Counted from the first letter of the stretch, positions 27,280 through 36,373 are shown. The stretch: DNA of 64,000 nt from Yoonia vestfoldensis SKA53 (GCF_000152785.1 NZ_CH672414.1:664415-728414), one strand, 5' to 3'. Notes: generated by a model not told the origin, from the sequence alone. Translations and numbers: made by a program.

Positions 27280-27732
27280 TCAGTGGGTTTTGCCGTGGCC
27301 TGCCATGTCGCGTTTCACGATGGCAAAGGTAACGGGGATTTCGCCGGCCTGTTCAAAGACCAGCGTGGCGTCAATTGTGGCCCCTGCCATCAGCGGATTG
27401 CCTTGCAGGCCCATAAACATCACATGCAGCCCGCCCGGTTCCAGTGTGACGGTTTCGCCCGCAGGCACGGGGATTGTATCGACATGGACCATGCGGGCGA
27501 TGTCATTTTCAAATTCGGTGGTGTGGAGTTGAACGCGCGGGAAATCGGCCAGTACGGCGATCAGCGTATCATCGCTGGTGCCGGTATTGGTGATGGCAAA
27601 AAACCCGCCACCCGCCATTGCACTGGGGGCAGTTTCAAAAGCGCGGGCATCGCTGACGCTGATCGCGCTATCTGCCGTGGCCGTGGTGGCAATGGCAAGC
27701 AGGGCCAAGCTGGCCAAAAAGGTCGTTTTCAT
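27280..27732 (-). CDS. Periplasmic copper chaperone PCu(A)C
   Basis: The 150-residue protein has a signal peptide (MKTTFLASLALLAIATTATA) and the copper motif H-x(n)-M-x(n)-H-x-M: LHTTEFENDIARM followed by GGLHVMFMGL. It receives Cu(I) and loads the CuA centre with SCO. ATG 27732 is used because it starts the signal peptide. The last residues (MAGHGKTH) add two His that may also bind metal. It is in line with the SCO gene and the small DUF2946-like gene. Confidence 0.9.
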   Translation of the reverse strand: MKTTFLASLALLAIATTATADSAISVSDARAFETAPSAMAGGGFFAITNTGTSDDTLIAVLADFPRVQLHTTEFENDIARMVHVDTIPVPAGETVTLEPGGLHVMFMGLQGNPLMAGATIDATLVFEQAGEIPVTFAIVKRDMAGHGKTH

Positions 27733-27781
27733 GAGGATATATCTTTCCGTTATGCGCAGGCAGGCTGCGCCGATGATCGTT

Positions 27782-28180
27782 TCAAAGAGAAGTTGAATGA
27801 TCAGCAAACGGGGGCGCACGCGCCGGATAGGCATTGGCGATTTTCAGCTCGGGGCGTGCCGTGGCCTGCATTGTCCAGACCATAGGCTGCGCGGTCACCG
27901 TGGCGCGCGGTGTCAGCACGGGGGCAGGCAATGTCATGGCCTTGGCCAGAATACAGGCTGCGCAATGGTCGCCCGCGCGATGCGGCAAATCGTCTTGCGC
28001 ACAAAGATCGGCCCAATCGCCACCAGCCAGAAGATAGGCAATGGCCTGCGGTTCGGCCTGCGCGGGGCGATGCCCGAAACCCACCAGAACAAGCGCCATC
28101 GACAGCACAGACGCCAGCACCATACGCCAGATCAGGCGCGGGTGGCGGGCGGTCGCGGTGGTGTGACGCTGCGGTTGCAT
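27782..28180 (-). CDS. DUF2946-like secreted protein
   Basis: The 132-residue protein has a basic start, one hydrophobic helix (about 17-35), and a motif LCAQDDLPHRAGDHCAACILA. The HCxxC pattern with a neighbouring Cys is typical of DUF2946-like proteins, which occur near copper chaperones and TonB receptors. It is the first gene of the copper group (about 50 bp before the PCu(A)C gene). Metal binding is inferred from the Cys/His spacing. The exact start within the basic leader is uncertain. Confidence 0.6.
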   Translation of the reverse strand: MQPQRHTTATARHPRLIWRMVLASVLSMALVLVGFGHRPAQAEPQAIAYLLAGGDWADLCAQDDLPHRAGDHCAACILAKAMTLPAPVLTPRATVTAQPMVWTMQATARPELKIANAYPARAPPFADHSTSL

Positions 28181-28242
28181 GCGCAGTGGTTTACGACCTT
28201 TCGCGCGAAGGTCCAGTCACTTTTTTGCGCCAACGGGCCGGC

Positions 28243-28274
28243 AAAGAAAAAGGGCGGCACCATCGGCACCGCCC
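28243..28274 (-). terminator. Intrinsic terminator of the ABC substrate-binding protein gene
   Basis: On the minus strand GGGCGG (28274-28269) pairs with CCGCCC (28257-28252), with an internal loop and an inner CC/GG pairing, followed by TTTTTCTTT. It begins 22 nt after the stop codon of the gene ending at 28297. Confidence 0.88.
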
Positions 28275-28296
28275 CCGTTCTTTGCAAAGGACCAGA

Positions 28297-29337
28297 TCAG
28301 AACCCGGCTTTGATCAATTCAAACGTCTCTGCCATCCGTTCGCGGTCGTCATTGCTGGTCGGCAATTGCGCCAGGATCGGCACGTCGATGTCCTCAAGGC
28401 CCGAAGCGACCAGATCTTCTTCGGTGACCAGCGCGTTCAATGCTGCGGCATTGGCAGAGCCATAGCCCGCTTCCAGCAACGGCAGGACCGACGATTCCGC
28501 CAAAAACGCGTTCAGATAATCATAGGCCTTGTCCACGCTGCCCTGACCTTCGGCCAGTTTCACATAACCACACAGCCACAGCGACGACCCCTCGGTTGCT
28601 TGACGCTGGAACGCGATGGGACGGTCTTCTTCGACCATGGTGGGGTAGGTTTCGTTCCACGCCCAGCTGACCAGAATTTCGCCCGAGGACAAAAGTTGCG
28701 CCAGTTCGGCCGGATCGGTCCAATAGGTGCGCAGGTTCGGATGGACGGCGCGCAGCCAGTTGGCGGCTGCTTCGAACTGCTCATCCGTCACCTCTTGCCA
28801 GTTGGTGACTCCGGTCGCCAGATAGGCCAGCGCGAACGCGTCATCAACGTTGTCAGGCAGCGTCATGCGGCCGGCATAGGCAGGGTTGGTGAACACCTGC
28901 AGGCTGGCCACATCTGCGGCAGGGACCTCGTCAGGGTTATAGGCGATGGCGGTGGACCCGAAATCTGTCGGGATAAAATAGGTCTGGCCTGCGCCGATTT
29001 CTTCGCCGGTCAGGCTGGCGTTCAGATCGTCATAGGCGGTGATGCGCGCGGTATCCCATGGTTCCAGAATGCCGCTTTCGGTCCAGCGCGTGACCGACGG
29101 CGCGCAGACATGCGACACATCGGCCCGGAAACCTGAACGCAGTTTCTGGAACGCCTCGTCTTCGTCGCCAAAGAAGGTGAAGGTCGGGCTGGCCCCGTGC
29201 TTTTCGATGTAACCTTGATGGTATTCCGGCATCTCGAAGCCGGAATAATCGAACACCAGTAATTCGGCATCTTGTGCAAAGGCTGTGGTGGCCAGCGCCA
29301 TGACACAGGTGGCACCCATGAATCTTGTTATCTTCAT
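28297..29337 (-). CDS. ABC transporter periplasmic substrate-binding protein, PotD/PotF-like
   Basis: The 346-residue protein has a signal peptide (MKITRFMGATCVMALATTAFA) and the fold pattern of polyamine/spermidine-type binding proteins: LLVFDYSGFEMPEY, FIPTDFGSTAIAYNPDEV and LVSWAWNETYP. No permease or ATPase genes lie beside it, so it is an orphan or serves a transporter encoded elsewhere. GGGAGAACC precedes ATG 29337. The ligand is unknown; putrescine/spermidine or a related cation is a family-based guess. Confidence 0.82.
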   Translation of the reverse strand: MKITRFMGATCVMALATTAFAQDAELLVFDYSGFEMPEYHQGYIEKHGASPTFTFFGDEDEAFQKLRSGFRADVSHVCAPSVTRWTESGILEPWDTARITAYDDLNASLTGEEIGAGQTYFIPTDFGSTAIAYNPDEVPAADVASLQVFTNPAYAGRMTLPDNVDDAFALAYLATGVTNWQEVTDEQFEAAANWLRAVHPNLRTYWTDPAELAQLLSSGEILVSWAWNETYPTMVEEDRPIAFQRQATEGSSLWLCGYVKLAEGQGSVDKAYDYLNAFLAESSVLPLLEAGYGSANAAALNALVTEEDLVASGLEDIDVPILAQLPTSNDDRERMAETFELIKAGF

Positions 29338-29453
29338 TTTGGTTCTCCCGGTTGAAGTTGACGTGAAATCTAGGTGCGTGCCTGCCGCACTGCAAGGGTA
29401 TTTGCGCATTGCCGGGCCGGTGATTGTCTGACAGGCTTTGGTGATACGGGGGG

Positions 29454-30221
29454 ATGCTTAATTTGCTGGCAGACAGGATCAGGGGAATGGGAACGGCGCA
29501 TTGGCTGCTGGTCTTTGGGCTGATTCTGGTGGCTTGGTCGGCGCTGTTCGTGCTGGCGGTCCCGGCTGATCTGCGCAGCGCCGCGCGGTTTTACGGTGCC
29601 GATTTCTGGGACACGCTTTGCATGGTCACGCTCGACGGGGCGGGCTATGCCAATGCCGCGCTGATGTGGGCGCTGATGGCGGCGGCGATGATGCTGCCCA
29701 GCGCCTTGCCCGCCTTTGCCACCCATGACGATCTGGGCCGCCAGACCGGCGTGCCGTTTCTGCCACTGGTGCTGGGCTATGGTTGCGTCTGGATCGGGTT
29801 TGCATTGACCGCCGCGGCGCTCCAGCTGGGGCTGTACCGTTTCGGGCTGATCAGCGCGATTGGCGACAGCCTGTCGGTCTGGCTGACGGCAGGGCTGCTG
29901 CTGGGCGCGGGGCTGTACCAGTTTTCCCCGGTGAAAGAAGCCTGCCTTGCCAAATGCCGCCGCCCGCTGACATTTTTCATGCAGCATTGGGACGAAGGGC
30001 CATGGCGCAACGGTGTCAGGCTTGGCCTTGTTTGCCTTGGCTGCTGTTGGGCGCTGATGCTGCTTGCCTTCGTGGGCGGGGTGATGAACCTTGCCTTCAT
30101 GGGGGTCGCCACGCTGATCATGGTGGGTGAAAAGATGGACATTGTCGGTCGCTATATCACGCGGCCTTTGGGGGTCATCCTGATTTTTGGGGCGTTTCTC
30201 GTCCTGCTGCGCACGGTTTAG
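29454..30221 (+). CDS. DUF2182 metal-binding integral membrane protein
   Basis: The 255-residue protein has about seven TM helices with conserved ALMWALMAAAMMLPSALPAF, FSPVKEACLAKCRRPLTFF and GLVCLGCCWALMLLAFVGGVMNL-type motifs (partly quoted). This is the DUF2182 family, described as predicted metal-binding. Cys and His residues cluster at the membrane boundary (KEACLAKC, LGCCW). DUF1326 follows 13 bp downstream, and this pair is recurrent in proteobacteria, suggesting joint function. Confidence 0.82.
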   Translation: MLNLLADRIRGMGTAHWLLVFGLILVAWSALFVLAVPADLRSAARFYGADFWDTLCMVTLDGAGYANAALMWALMAAAMMLPSALPAFATHDDLGRQTGVPFLPLVLGYGCVWIGFALTAAALQLGLYRFGLISAIGDSLSVWLTAGLLLGAGLYQFSPVKEACLAKCRRPLTFFMQHWDEGPWRNGVRLGLVCLGCCWALMLLAFVGGVMNLAFMGVATLIMVGEKMDIVGRYITRPLGVILIFGAFLVLLRTV

Positions 30222-30234
30222 AAAGGAAAATATT

Positions 30235-30876
30235 ATGGCTTTGGATCAGAACGCACTTGTCGGCACAGTGCCTTGGGCGATCAAAGGGGAATTGATCCTC
30301 AACTGCAATTGCACGGTGTTCTGCCCCTGCGTGGTGTCACTGGGCAAACATGCCCCGACCGAGGGCTATTGTCAGGCCTGGGCGGGCATCCGCATCGACG
30401 ATGGCCATTATGGTGACGAAGACCTTGGCGGGCTGAACGTCGGGCTGGTGCTGGAAATCCCCGGTCTGATGGCCCGCGGCAATTGGAAAGCTGCGGCCTA
30501 TATCGACGACCGCGCCTCTGCGGCCGCTTATGACGGGTTGCTTAATATTTTTACCGGCAAGGCGCGTGGCACCACGGGCCTGTTCAAGGTGCTGGTCAGC
30601 GAATTTCTGGGCGCCGAACGCGCGCCTGTCGTGTTTGAAACCGAAGGCAAGGCCCGCCGCCTGATGGTCGGCAAAGCGATTCAGGGCGAAATTGTGCCTG
30701 TTGTGGGCAAAGACCCTGACACCGATATCGTTGTCACTAATACCGGCTATTGGATGGGGCCTGACATTACTGTCGCCACGGCCACCAAGGGCCGCGTGCG
30801 CGCTTTTGGCCGCGTGTGGGACTTTGACGGGCGCAGCGCCGAGATTTGCCAGATTGACTGGCATGGCCCGCAATGA
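30235..30876 (+). CDS. DUF1326 domain protein
   Basis: The 213-residue soluble protein has the DUF1326 N-terminal signature GELILNCNCTVFCPC, with four closely spaced Cys that look metal-binding or redox active, and a central LVLEIPGLMARGNWKAAAY. ATG 30235 follows an AAGGAAAATATT ribosome-binding region; an earlier in-frame ATG at 30187 lies inside DUF2182. It follows the DUF2182 gene in the same operon; a shared metal-handling role is inferred from gene pairing and cysteines, not known. Confidence 0.8.
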   Translation: MALDQNALVGTVPWAIKGELILNCNCTVFCPCVVSLGKHAPTEGYCQAWAGIRIDDGHYGDEDLGGLNVGLVLEIPGLMARGNWKAAAYIDDRASAAAYDGLLNIFTGKARGTTGLFKVLVSEFLGAERAPVVFETEGKARRLMVGKAIQGEIVPVVGKDPDTDIVVTNTGYWMGPDITVATATKGRVRAFGRVWDFDGRSAEICQIDWHGPQ

Positions 30877-30939
30877 TCAACGCTTTTTCACACGCGCGTT
30901 ACCCAATGATTTCTGCTTCGCTTTATAAAGGATAGACCC

Positions 30940-31923
30940 ATGTTCAAGGCCCTGATTGTCGACAAAGATGATACCGGCAAAACCCACGCCGCCGTACAGG
31001 ACATCACGCTTGACCGGCTGCCCGCGGGCGATGTGACGGTCGCGGTTGATTATTCGACCGTGAATTACAAGGACGGGCTGTGCATCGGGCCGGGTGGCGG
31101 GTTGGTGCGTCATTATCCGCATATCCCCGGCATTGATTTTGCCGGCACGGTCGAGGCGTCGGACGATCCGCGCTATGCGCCGGGCGATAAGGTCGTGCTG
31201 ACTGGGTGGCGCGTGGGCGAGGCGCATTGGGGCGGCTATGCCCAAAAGGCCCGGGTCAAGGCCGATTGGCTGGTGCCTTTGCCCGATGGTTTGACGACAC
31301 GGGCTGCGATGGCGGTCGGCACTGCCGGATTTACTGCGATGCTGGCGGTGATGGCGCTGGAAGATCACGGCATCAAATCTGGTCCCGTGCTGGTGACGGG
31401 TGCTGCCGGCGGCGTGGGCTCCGTCGCGACGGCGATCCTTGCGCATCTGGGGTATCAGGTCGCCGCTGTCACCGGACGGCCAGAGACAGCCGATTACCTG
31501 ACATCTTTGGGTGCCACCCAGATTGTCGCACGCGAAGACTTGGCCGAAACGGTCAAACGCCCGCTGGAAGGCGAAACATGGGGCGGTTGCGTTGATGCTG
31601 TGGGTGGCGCGATGCTGGCGCGCGTATTGGGGCAGATGGAATATGGCGCCTCGGTCGCGGCCGTGGGGCTGGCCGGGGGCGCGAACTTGCCTGCGACGGT
31701 CATTCCGTTTTTGTTGCGCGGGGTAAACCTTTTGGGCATCGACAGCGTGATGCAGCCTTACGACAACCGTCTGCGCGCCTGGGCGCGGATCGCGCGCGAT
31801 CTGCCGATGGACAAGCTTGACGCGATGATCCAGCCCGCGACGCTGGCGGAGCTGCCGCAACTGGGTGCGGATATTCTGGCAGGCCGCGTCAAGGGCCGTG
31901 TGGTGGTGGATGTGAATGCTTGA
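30940..31923 (+). CDS. acuI: Acrylyl-CoA reductase (NADPH), AcuI/YhdH-type
   Basis: The 327-residue medium-chain reductase has STVNYKDGLCIGPGGG, PGIDFAGTV, the cofactor motif VTGAAGGVGSVATAIL, and AAVTGRPETADYL. No zinc ligands are visible. This matches the AcuI/YhdH clade that reduces toxic acryloyl-CoA to propionyl-CoA; in roseobacters it serves DMSP and 3-hydroxypropionate metabolism. No other dmd/acu genes are nearby. It overlaps the next gene by 8 nt. Confidence 0.9.
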   Translation: MFKALIVDKDDTGKTHAAVQDITLDRLPAGDVTVAVDYSTVNYKDGLCIGPGGGLVRHYPHIPGIDFAGTVEASDDPRYAPGDKVVLTGWRVGEAHWGGYAQKARVKADWLVPLPDGLTTRAAMAVGTAGFTAMLAVMALEDHGIKSGPVLVTGAAGGVGSVATAILAHLGYQVAAVTGRPETADYLTSLGATQIVAREDLAETVKRPLEGETWGGCVDAVGGAMLARVLGQMEYGASVAAVGLAGGANLPATVIPFLLRGVNLLGIDSVMQPYDNRLRAWARIARDLPMDKLDAMIQPATLAELPQLGADILAGRVKGRVVVDVNA

Positions 31924-33130
31924 TCTGGCATGGGTGCGGGCGCAATTCCCCGCGTTCTCGGAACCCGGCCTGCAAGGACAGGCGTTTTTCGGCAATGCGG
32001 GTGGGTCCTATGCCTGCCAGCAGGTCATCGACCGGCTGCACCGGTTTTACACCCAGCGCAAGGTCCAGCCCTATTCGGCTTACGAGGCCTCGCGCCTTGG
32101 CGGCGCGGAAATGGACGAGGCTCGCACGCGGCTGGCCGCGATGTTGGGGGTGGCACGGCACGAATTGTCCTTTGGCCCGTCCACCACGCAGAATACCTAT
32201 GTGCTGGCGCAGGCCGTGCGCCGCTGGATCAAGCCGGGGCAAAAGATCATCGTCACCAGTCAGGACCACGAGGCCAATTCCGGCCCGTGGCGAAGGCTGG
32301 CCGAGGATGGCGTGCGCGTGGTCGAATGGCAGCTTGATCCCGCCACGGGGCTGCTGAACCCCGATGATCTGGCGCAGCTTTTGGGTGATGATACAGCTTT
32401 GGTCTGTTTTCCGCATTGTTCCAACGTGGTAGGGGCCATAAATGATGTGGCAGCCATCACGCAGGTCGCCAAATCGGCAGGCGCGCGGGTCTGTGTTGAC
32501 GGGGTCAGCTATGCGCCACATGGCTTTGCCGATGTTGGCGCGCTGGGGTGCGATGTCTATCTGTTCAGCGCCTATAAAACCTATGGCCCGCATCAGGGGA
32601 TCATGGTGATCCGCGAAGATTTCGGGTTTGAGCTGCCCAATCAGGGGCACCATTTCAACGGTGATGTGCTCTATAAACGCTTCACCCCCGCAGGCCCGGA
32701 TCATGCGCAGATCGCGGCCAGTGCCGGTATGGCGGATTATTTCGATGCCATGTCTCAGCATCACGGCGGTGGCACCGGTGCCTCTGCCGCGCGGCTGTCA
32801 CATGACCTGATGCGCGCGCAGGAAATCGCCTTGCTGACGCCGCTGCTGGATTATGTCAGCGCCAAAAACTCGGTTCGGCTGATCGGCCCTGCGGATGCCA
32901 AAACCCGCGCGCCGACCGTGGCGATGGCCTTGCAAGGCAATGCTGCCGATGTCGCCGCACGGCTGGTGCCGTTCGGGATCATGGCCGAGGGCGGTGATTT
33001 TTATGCCCAGCGTCCCTTGCAGGCGATGGGGGTCGATCTGGACAAAGGCGTGCTGCGGGTCAGTTTCACGCATTACACCAGCATGGCAGAGGTTGACCAG
33101 CTGATGGCGGCGCTAGATCAGGTGCTATGA
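31916..33130 (+). CDS. Class V aminotransferase family (cysteine desulfurase-like) enzyme
   Basis: The 404-residue PLP enzyme has the fold-type I pattern: FGNAGGSYACQQV at the start, STTQNTYVLA, SQDHEANSGPW, VDGVSYAPHG, and the Schiff-base lysine in YLFSAYKTYGPHQG. It resembles the SufS/CsdA and isopenicillin-epimerase-like branch, but the active-site Cys loop of a desulfurase is not evident near the C-terminus, so the reaction is uncertain. It is coupled to acuI (8-nt overlap) and to the photolyase gene (ATGA overlap). Confidence 0.8.
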   Translation: MLDLAWVRAQFPAFSEPGLQGQAFFGNAGGSYACQQVIDRLHRFYTQRKVQPYSAYEASRLGGAEMDEARTRLAAMLGVARHELSFGPSTTQNTYVLAQAVRRWIKPGQKIIVTSQDHEANSGPWRRLAEDGVRVVEWQLDPATGLLNPDDLAQLLGDDTALVCFPHCSNVVGAINDVAAITQVAKSAGARVCVDGVSYAPHGFADVGALGCDVYLFSAYKTYGPHQGIMVIREDFGFELPNQGHHFNGDVLYKRFTPAGPDHAQIAASAGMADYFDAMSQHHGGGTGASAARLSHDLMRAQEIALLTPLLDYVSAKNSVRLIGPADAKTRAPTVAMALQGNAADVAARLVPFGIMAEGGDFYAQRPLQAMGVDLDKGVLRVSFTHYTSMAEVDQLMAALDQVL

Positions 33131-34542
33131 CACAAACACCGATCATCGTGTGGGTCCGCCGCGACCTGCGGCTTGCCGACCATCCCGCGCTCACCGCTGC
33201 CTGCGAAAGCGGGCAGCCTGTGATTGCTGTGTATATCCACGACGATCAGGTGGCCTCGCTGGGGGGCGCGCAGAAACTGCGGCTGGATCTGGCACTGGCG
33301 CAATTTGGCAAGACGTTGGCGGATCGGGGCAGCAGGCTGATCCTGCGCAAGGGTCCGGCGCTTGGCGTGCTGCGCGATCTGATCCGTGAAACGGGGGCAG
33401 GGGCTGTTTACTGGTCGCGGCTTTACCATGCGACGGCCAATGACCGCGATGCAGCTGTGAAATCTGCGCTGAAAGCAGACGGGATCGTGGCGCGCAGTTT
33501 CACCGGACATCTGCTGTTCGAACCTTGGACAGTCGCCACCAAGACGGGCGGCTTTTACAAGGTCTACACCCCGATGTGGAACGCTGTGCGGGGCAATGAA
33601 GTCGCCGAACCCCTGCCTTGCCCTGCGAAAATCACGGCCCCCGCCGTTTGGCCTGCCAGCGACGCGCTGGCCGATTGGCAGCTGCGCCGCGCGATGCAGC
33701 GCGGGGGCGATATTCTGGCCCGCCATTGCACCGTGGGCGAAGATGCAGCGCGTGACAGGCTGGGTGCGTTTATTGCCGACCGCGTCGCTAATTACGTCAA
33801 GGGCCGCGACTTGCCCGCGATCAAAGGCACGTCGAACCTGTCCGAAAATCTGACTTTCGGCGAAATCAGCCCGCGCATGTGCTGGCATGCGGGCCAGCGC
33901 GCCTTGCGCGACGGCAAGGCCGATGCCGAGGTGTTTCTCAAAGAACTGGTCTGGCGCGAATTCGCCTATCACCTGGCGCATCACACGCCGCGTATCCTGA
34001 CGGATAATTGGAAAGAGGATTGGGATGCTTTCCCGTGGAATACCCAGATCACGCCAGAGGTGGCGGCATGGCAACAAGGGCGCACCGGCATCCCCTTTGT
34101 CGATGCCGCCATGCGCGAGATGTATGTCACCGGCACCATGCATAACCGGGGCCGGATGATTGTCGCATCCTACCTGACCAAGCATCTGCTGACGCATTGG
34201 AAAGTCGGGCTGGATTGGTTCGCCGATCATCTGATCGACTGGGACCCCGCCAGCAATGCGATGGGCTGGCAATGGTCGGCAGGGTCGGGGCCGGATGCGA
34301 CGCCCTATTTCCGCGTGTTCAATCCGGTGACGCAGCTGGATAAATTCGACAAAGACCGCGCCTATGTCAAACGCTGGATCGCGGAACGGTACCGCAGCCC
34401 GCAAGACAGCGCGCTGACCTATTTCGAAATGATCCCGCAAAGCTGGCAGATGCGCCCTGACGCCGCCTATCCCGACCCCGTGGTCACCCCCGAACAGGGC
34501 CGGACCCGCGCGCTTGACGCCTACGGCAACCGCGGATTTTGA
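33127..34542 (+). CDS. phrB: Deoxyribodipyrimidine photolyase
   Basis: The 471-residue DNA repair flavoprotein has the N-terminal antenna domain (WVRRDLRLADHPAL) and the FAD domain (KGRDLPAIKGTSNLSENLTFGEISPR, shortened; then ELVWREFAYH). Trp-triad positions are in DWDPASNAMGWQWSAGSG. The NRGRMIVASYLTKHLL motif is class I CPD photolyase. It repairs UV pyrimidine dimers using light. It overlaps the aminotransferase gene by 4 nt. In Rhodobacter sphaeroides photolyase and cfa are both part of the singlet-oxygen response. Confidence 0.95.
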   Translation: MTQTPIIVWVRRDLRLADHPALTAACESGQPVIAVYIHDDQVASLGGAQKLRLDLALAQFGKTLADRGSRLILRKGPALGVLRDLIRETGAGAVYWSRLYHATANDRDAAVKSALKADGIVARSFTGHLLFEPWTVATKTGGFYKVYTPMWNAVRGNEVAEPLPCPAKITAPAVWPASDALADWQLRRAMQRGGDILARHCTVGEDAARDRLGAFIADRVANYVKGRDLPAIKGTSNLSENLTFGEISPRMCWHAGQRALRDGKADAEVFLKELVWREFAYHLAHHTPRILTDNWKEDWDAFPWNTQITPEVAAWQQGRTGIPFVDAAMREMYVTGTMHNRGRMIVASYLTKHLLTHWKVGLDWFADHLIDWDPASNAMGWQWSAGSGPDATPYFRVFNPVTQLDKFDKDRAYVKRWIAERYRSPQDSALTYFEMIPQSWQMRPDAAYPDPVVTPEQGRTRALDAYGNRGF

Positions 34543-34643
34543 ACCATGCAGTGACTTTTTGACAAGGATTGCCGTGACTTCGCCGGCGCAAAGGTTAATT
34601 AGCTGTCAACGCAGTCACCACAAATCTTACGAACGGAATACGC

Positions 34644-35852
34644 ATGATTCTGACGACCACGCATGGGCAGACCGGACTGCCGCGGTATTTCAGCAATGTC
34701 TTTGACACGCTCAAGTCGATGAAACGCGGACGGCTCGATATCATCCTGCCCGATGGCCGCCATTTCCGTGCCGACGGGGCCGAACCCGGCTATGTCGCCG
34801 AAGTGCATGTCCACAATACCGATGTCTTTGCGCGCACCGTGCGCGAAGGCGATCTGGGCTTTTGCGAATCCTACATGGACGGCTGGTGGTCCACGCCCGA
34901 CCTGATGGCTTTCATGGATCTGATGCATGACGACATGGAACATATCTATGACGGCTTTCCAGGCCAGTTTCTGGTGCGGTTTTATGAACGGGTGCGGTTT
35001 TGGTTGCAGAACAATTCGAAAAAGCAGGCGCGCAAGAACATCAGCTATCACTATGATCTGGGCAATGAATTCTATGGTCTGTGGCTGGATGACACGATGA
35101 CCTATTCCTCGGCCAAGTTTGTCACCGGTCAGGAAAGCATGGAAGCAGGCCAGATCGAAAAATACAAAAGCATGGTTGACCAGATGGGCGTGCAACCGGG
35201 CGATCATGTGCTGGAAATCGGCTGTGGCTGGGGCGGGTTTGCCGAATATGCCGCCAAGGAACGCGGGCTGCGCGTGACCGGTCTGACAATCAGCCAGGCG
35301 CAGCATGATTATGCGGTGGAGCGGATGCAAAAGGCCGGTCTGTCCGACAAGGTCACAATCAAGATGCAGGATTACCGCGACGAAAAAGGCATCTATGACG
35401 GCATCGCCAGCATCGAGATGTTCGAGGCGGTGGGCGAAAAATACTGGCCGGTCTATTTTGAAACCCTGCACGACAGGCTCAAGCCCGGCAAGAATGCGAC
35501 CTTGCAGATCATCACCGTCGAACACCGGCGCTGGCATGTCTACAAACGCGGCGTCGATTTCATCCAGAAATACATCTTTCCTGGTGGCATGTTGCCCAGC
35601 CCCGTTGTTCTGCGCCAAGAGATTGAAAAAGCAGGGCTGCAAGTCGCGCAATCGATCGAATTCGGCGAAAGCTATAGCCAGACCTTGCGCCGCTGGCACG
35701 ACACGTTCAACGCGCGCTGGGATCAGGTGCAGGCGTTGGGGTTCGATGACAGGTTCCGGCGGATGTGGAACTTTTATCTGACCTCTTGCGCGGGGACATT
35801 TCATAGTGGAAACTGCGACGTCACGCAGATAACGGTGACCCGCGCGTCCTGA
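34644..35852 (+). CDS. cfa: Cyclopropane-fatty-acyl-phospholipid synthase family methyltransferase
   Basis: The 402-residue SAM-dependent enzyme methylenates unsaturated phospholipid acyl chains. Motif I is VLEIGCGWGGFAEYAA, preceded by ISYHYDLGNEFYGLWLDDTM and followed by GLTISQAQHDYA and MFEAVGEKYWP. The conserved Cys in the C-terminal SCAGTFHSG segment is also CFA-like. Length matches Cfa. It stands alone, 101 bp after the photolyase gene. A related 10-methyl or furan-fatty-acid enzyme cannot be excluded by sequence alone. Confidence 0.9.
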   Translation: MILTTTHGQTGLPRYFSNVFDTLKSMKRGRLDIILPDGRHFRADGAEPGYVAEVHVHNTDVFARTVREGDLGFCESYMDGWWSTPDLMAFMDLMHDDMEHIYDGFPGQFLVRFYERVRFWLQNNSKKQARKNISYHYDLGNEFYGLWLDDTMTYSSAKFVTGQESMEAGQIEKYKSMVDQMGVQPGDHVLEIGCGWGGFAEYAAKERGLRVTGLTISQAQHDYAVERMQKAGLSDKVTIKMQDYRDEKGIYDGIASIEMFEAVGEKYWPVYFETLHDRLKPGKNATLQIITVEHRRWHVYKRGVDFIQKYIFPGGMLPSPVVLRQEIEKAGLQVAQSIEFGESYSQTLRRWHDTFNARWDQVQALGFDDRFRRMWNFYLTSCAGTFHSGNCDVTQITVTRAS

Positions 35853-35908
35853 TCGGGGCGTGTTGGTGTAAGGTTTCAAGTGTTTGGTAACGAGTATGAG
35901 GTTGCAAG

Positions 35909-36373
35909 ATGTCGGTATCGTATCGGTCTTCTATGCCCACAGCCGCGCGTTTGGCTGGGGCGATTTTGTTCGGGCTTTGGGGTTTTTATCATGCAGCGCT
36001 GGCTGCGCCGTTTTTCCTTGAAGGCAGACCGCCCAGGTCTTTCCTGCCGGCCAGCGTGATCATCGGTCTTTACCTTGGCTGGCGCTATGTGGGGCGGCGC
36101 GCGGGCAACGGATATGGCGCCGCCATCGGGGCCGGTGTGACGGCGGGGTTTGCCTTTGGCTTTTTGTCACTGTTGGTGATCGCCTTTTCGCAGATGATCC
36201 GCCACTCGCTGCACAACCGCTATCAAGGTTTGTCAGATGCGATCCTCGATATCTTCGATCTGATGATCTCTGAAAGCAGCCGGTTTACCGATATAAACCT
36301 GTTCATAAGCCTCTTTGGTGGTGCCGTTTTATGTGCTTGGGTGACGGAATATGTTGGACAGAAATATCGCTAG
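35909..36373 (+). CDS. trgA: TrgA family membrane protein
   Basis: The 154-residue protein has four TM helices and begins MSVSYRSSMPTAARLAGAILFGLWG; TrgA proteins generally start at the MPTAA segment. GAGG at 8 nt before ATG 35909 supports the longer start; ATG 35933 is the alternative. TrgA is linked to tellurite resistance in R. sphaeroides, where it neighbours trgB and cysK. Here cysK follows in the same orientation after 123 bp but trgB is missing. Confidence 0.82.
   Translation: MSVSYRSSMPTAARLAGAILFGLWGFYHAALAAPFFLEGRPPRSFLPASVIIGLYLGWRYVGRRAGNGYGAAIGAGVTAGFAFGFLSLLVIAFSQMIRHSLHNRYQGLSDAILDIFDLMISESSRFTDINLFISLFGGAVLCAWVTEYVGQKYR

Noticed and set aside
30880-30935. RpoE-type promoter before acuI-photolyase operon
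   Set aside because: A TGATC element is present but spacing and -10 do not fit the Rhodobacter consensus.
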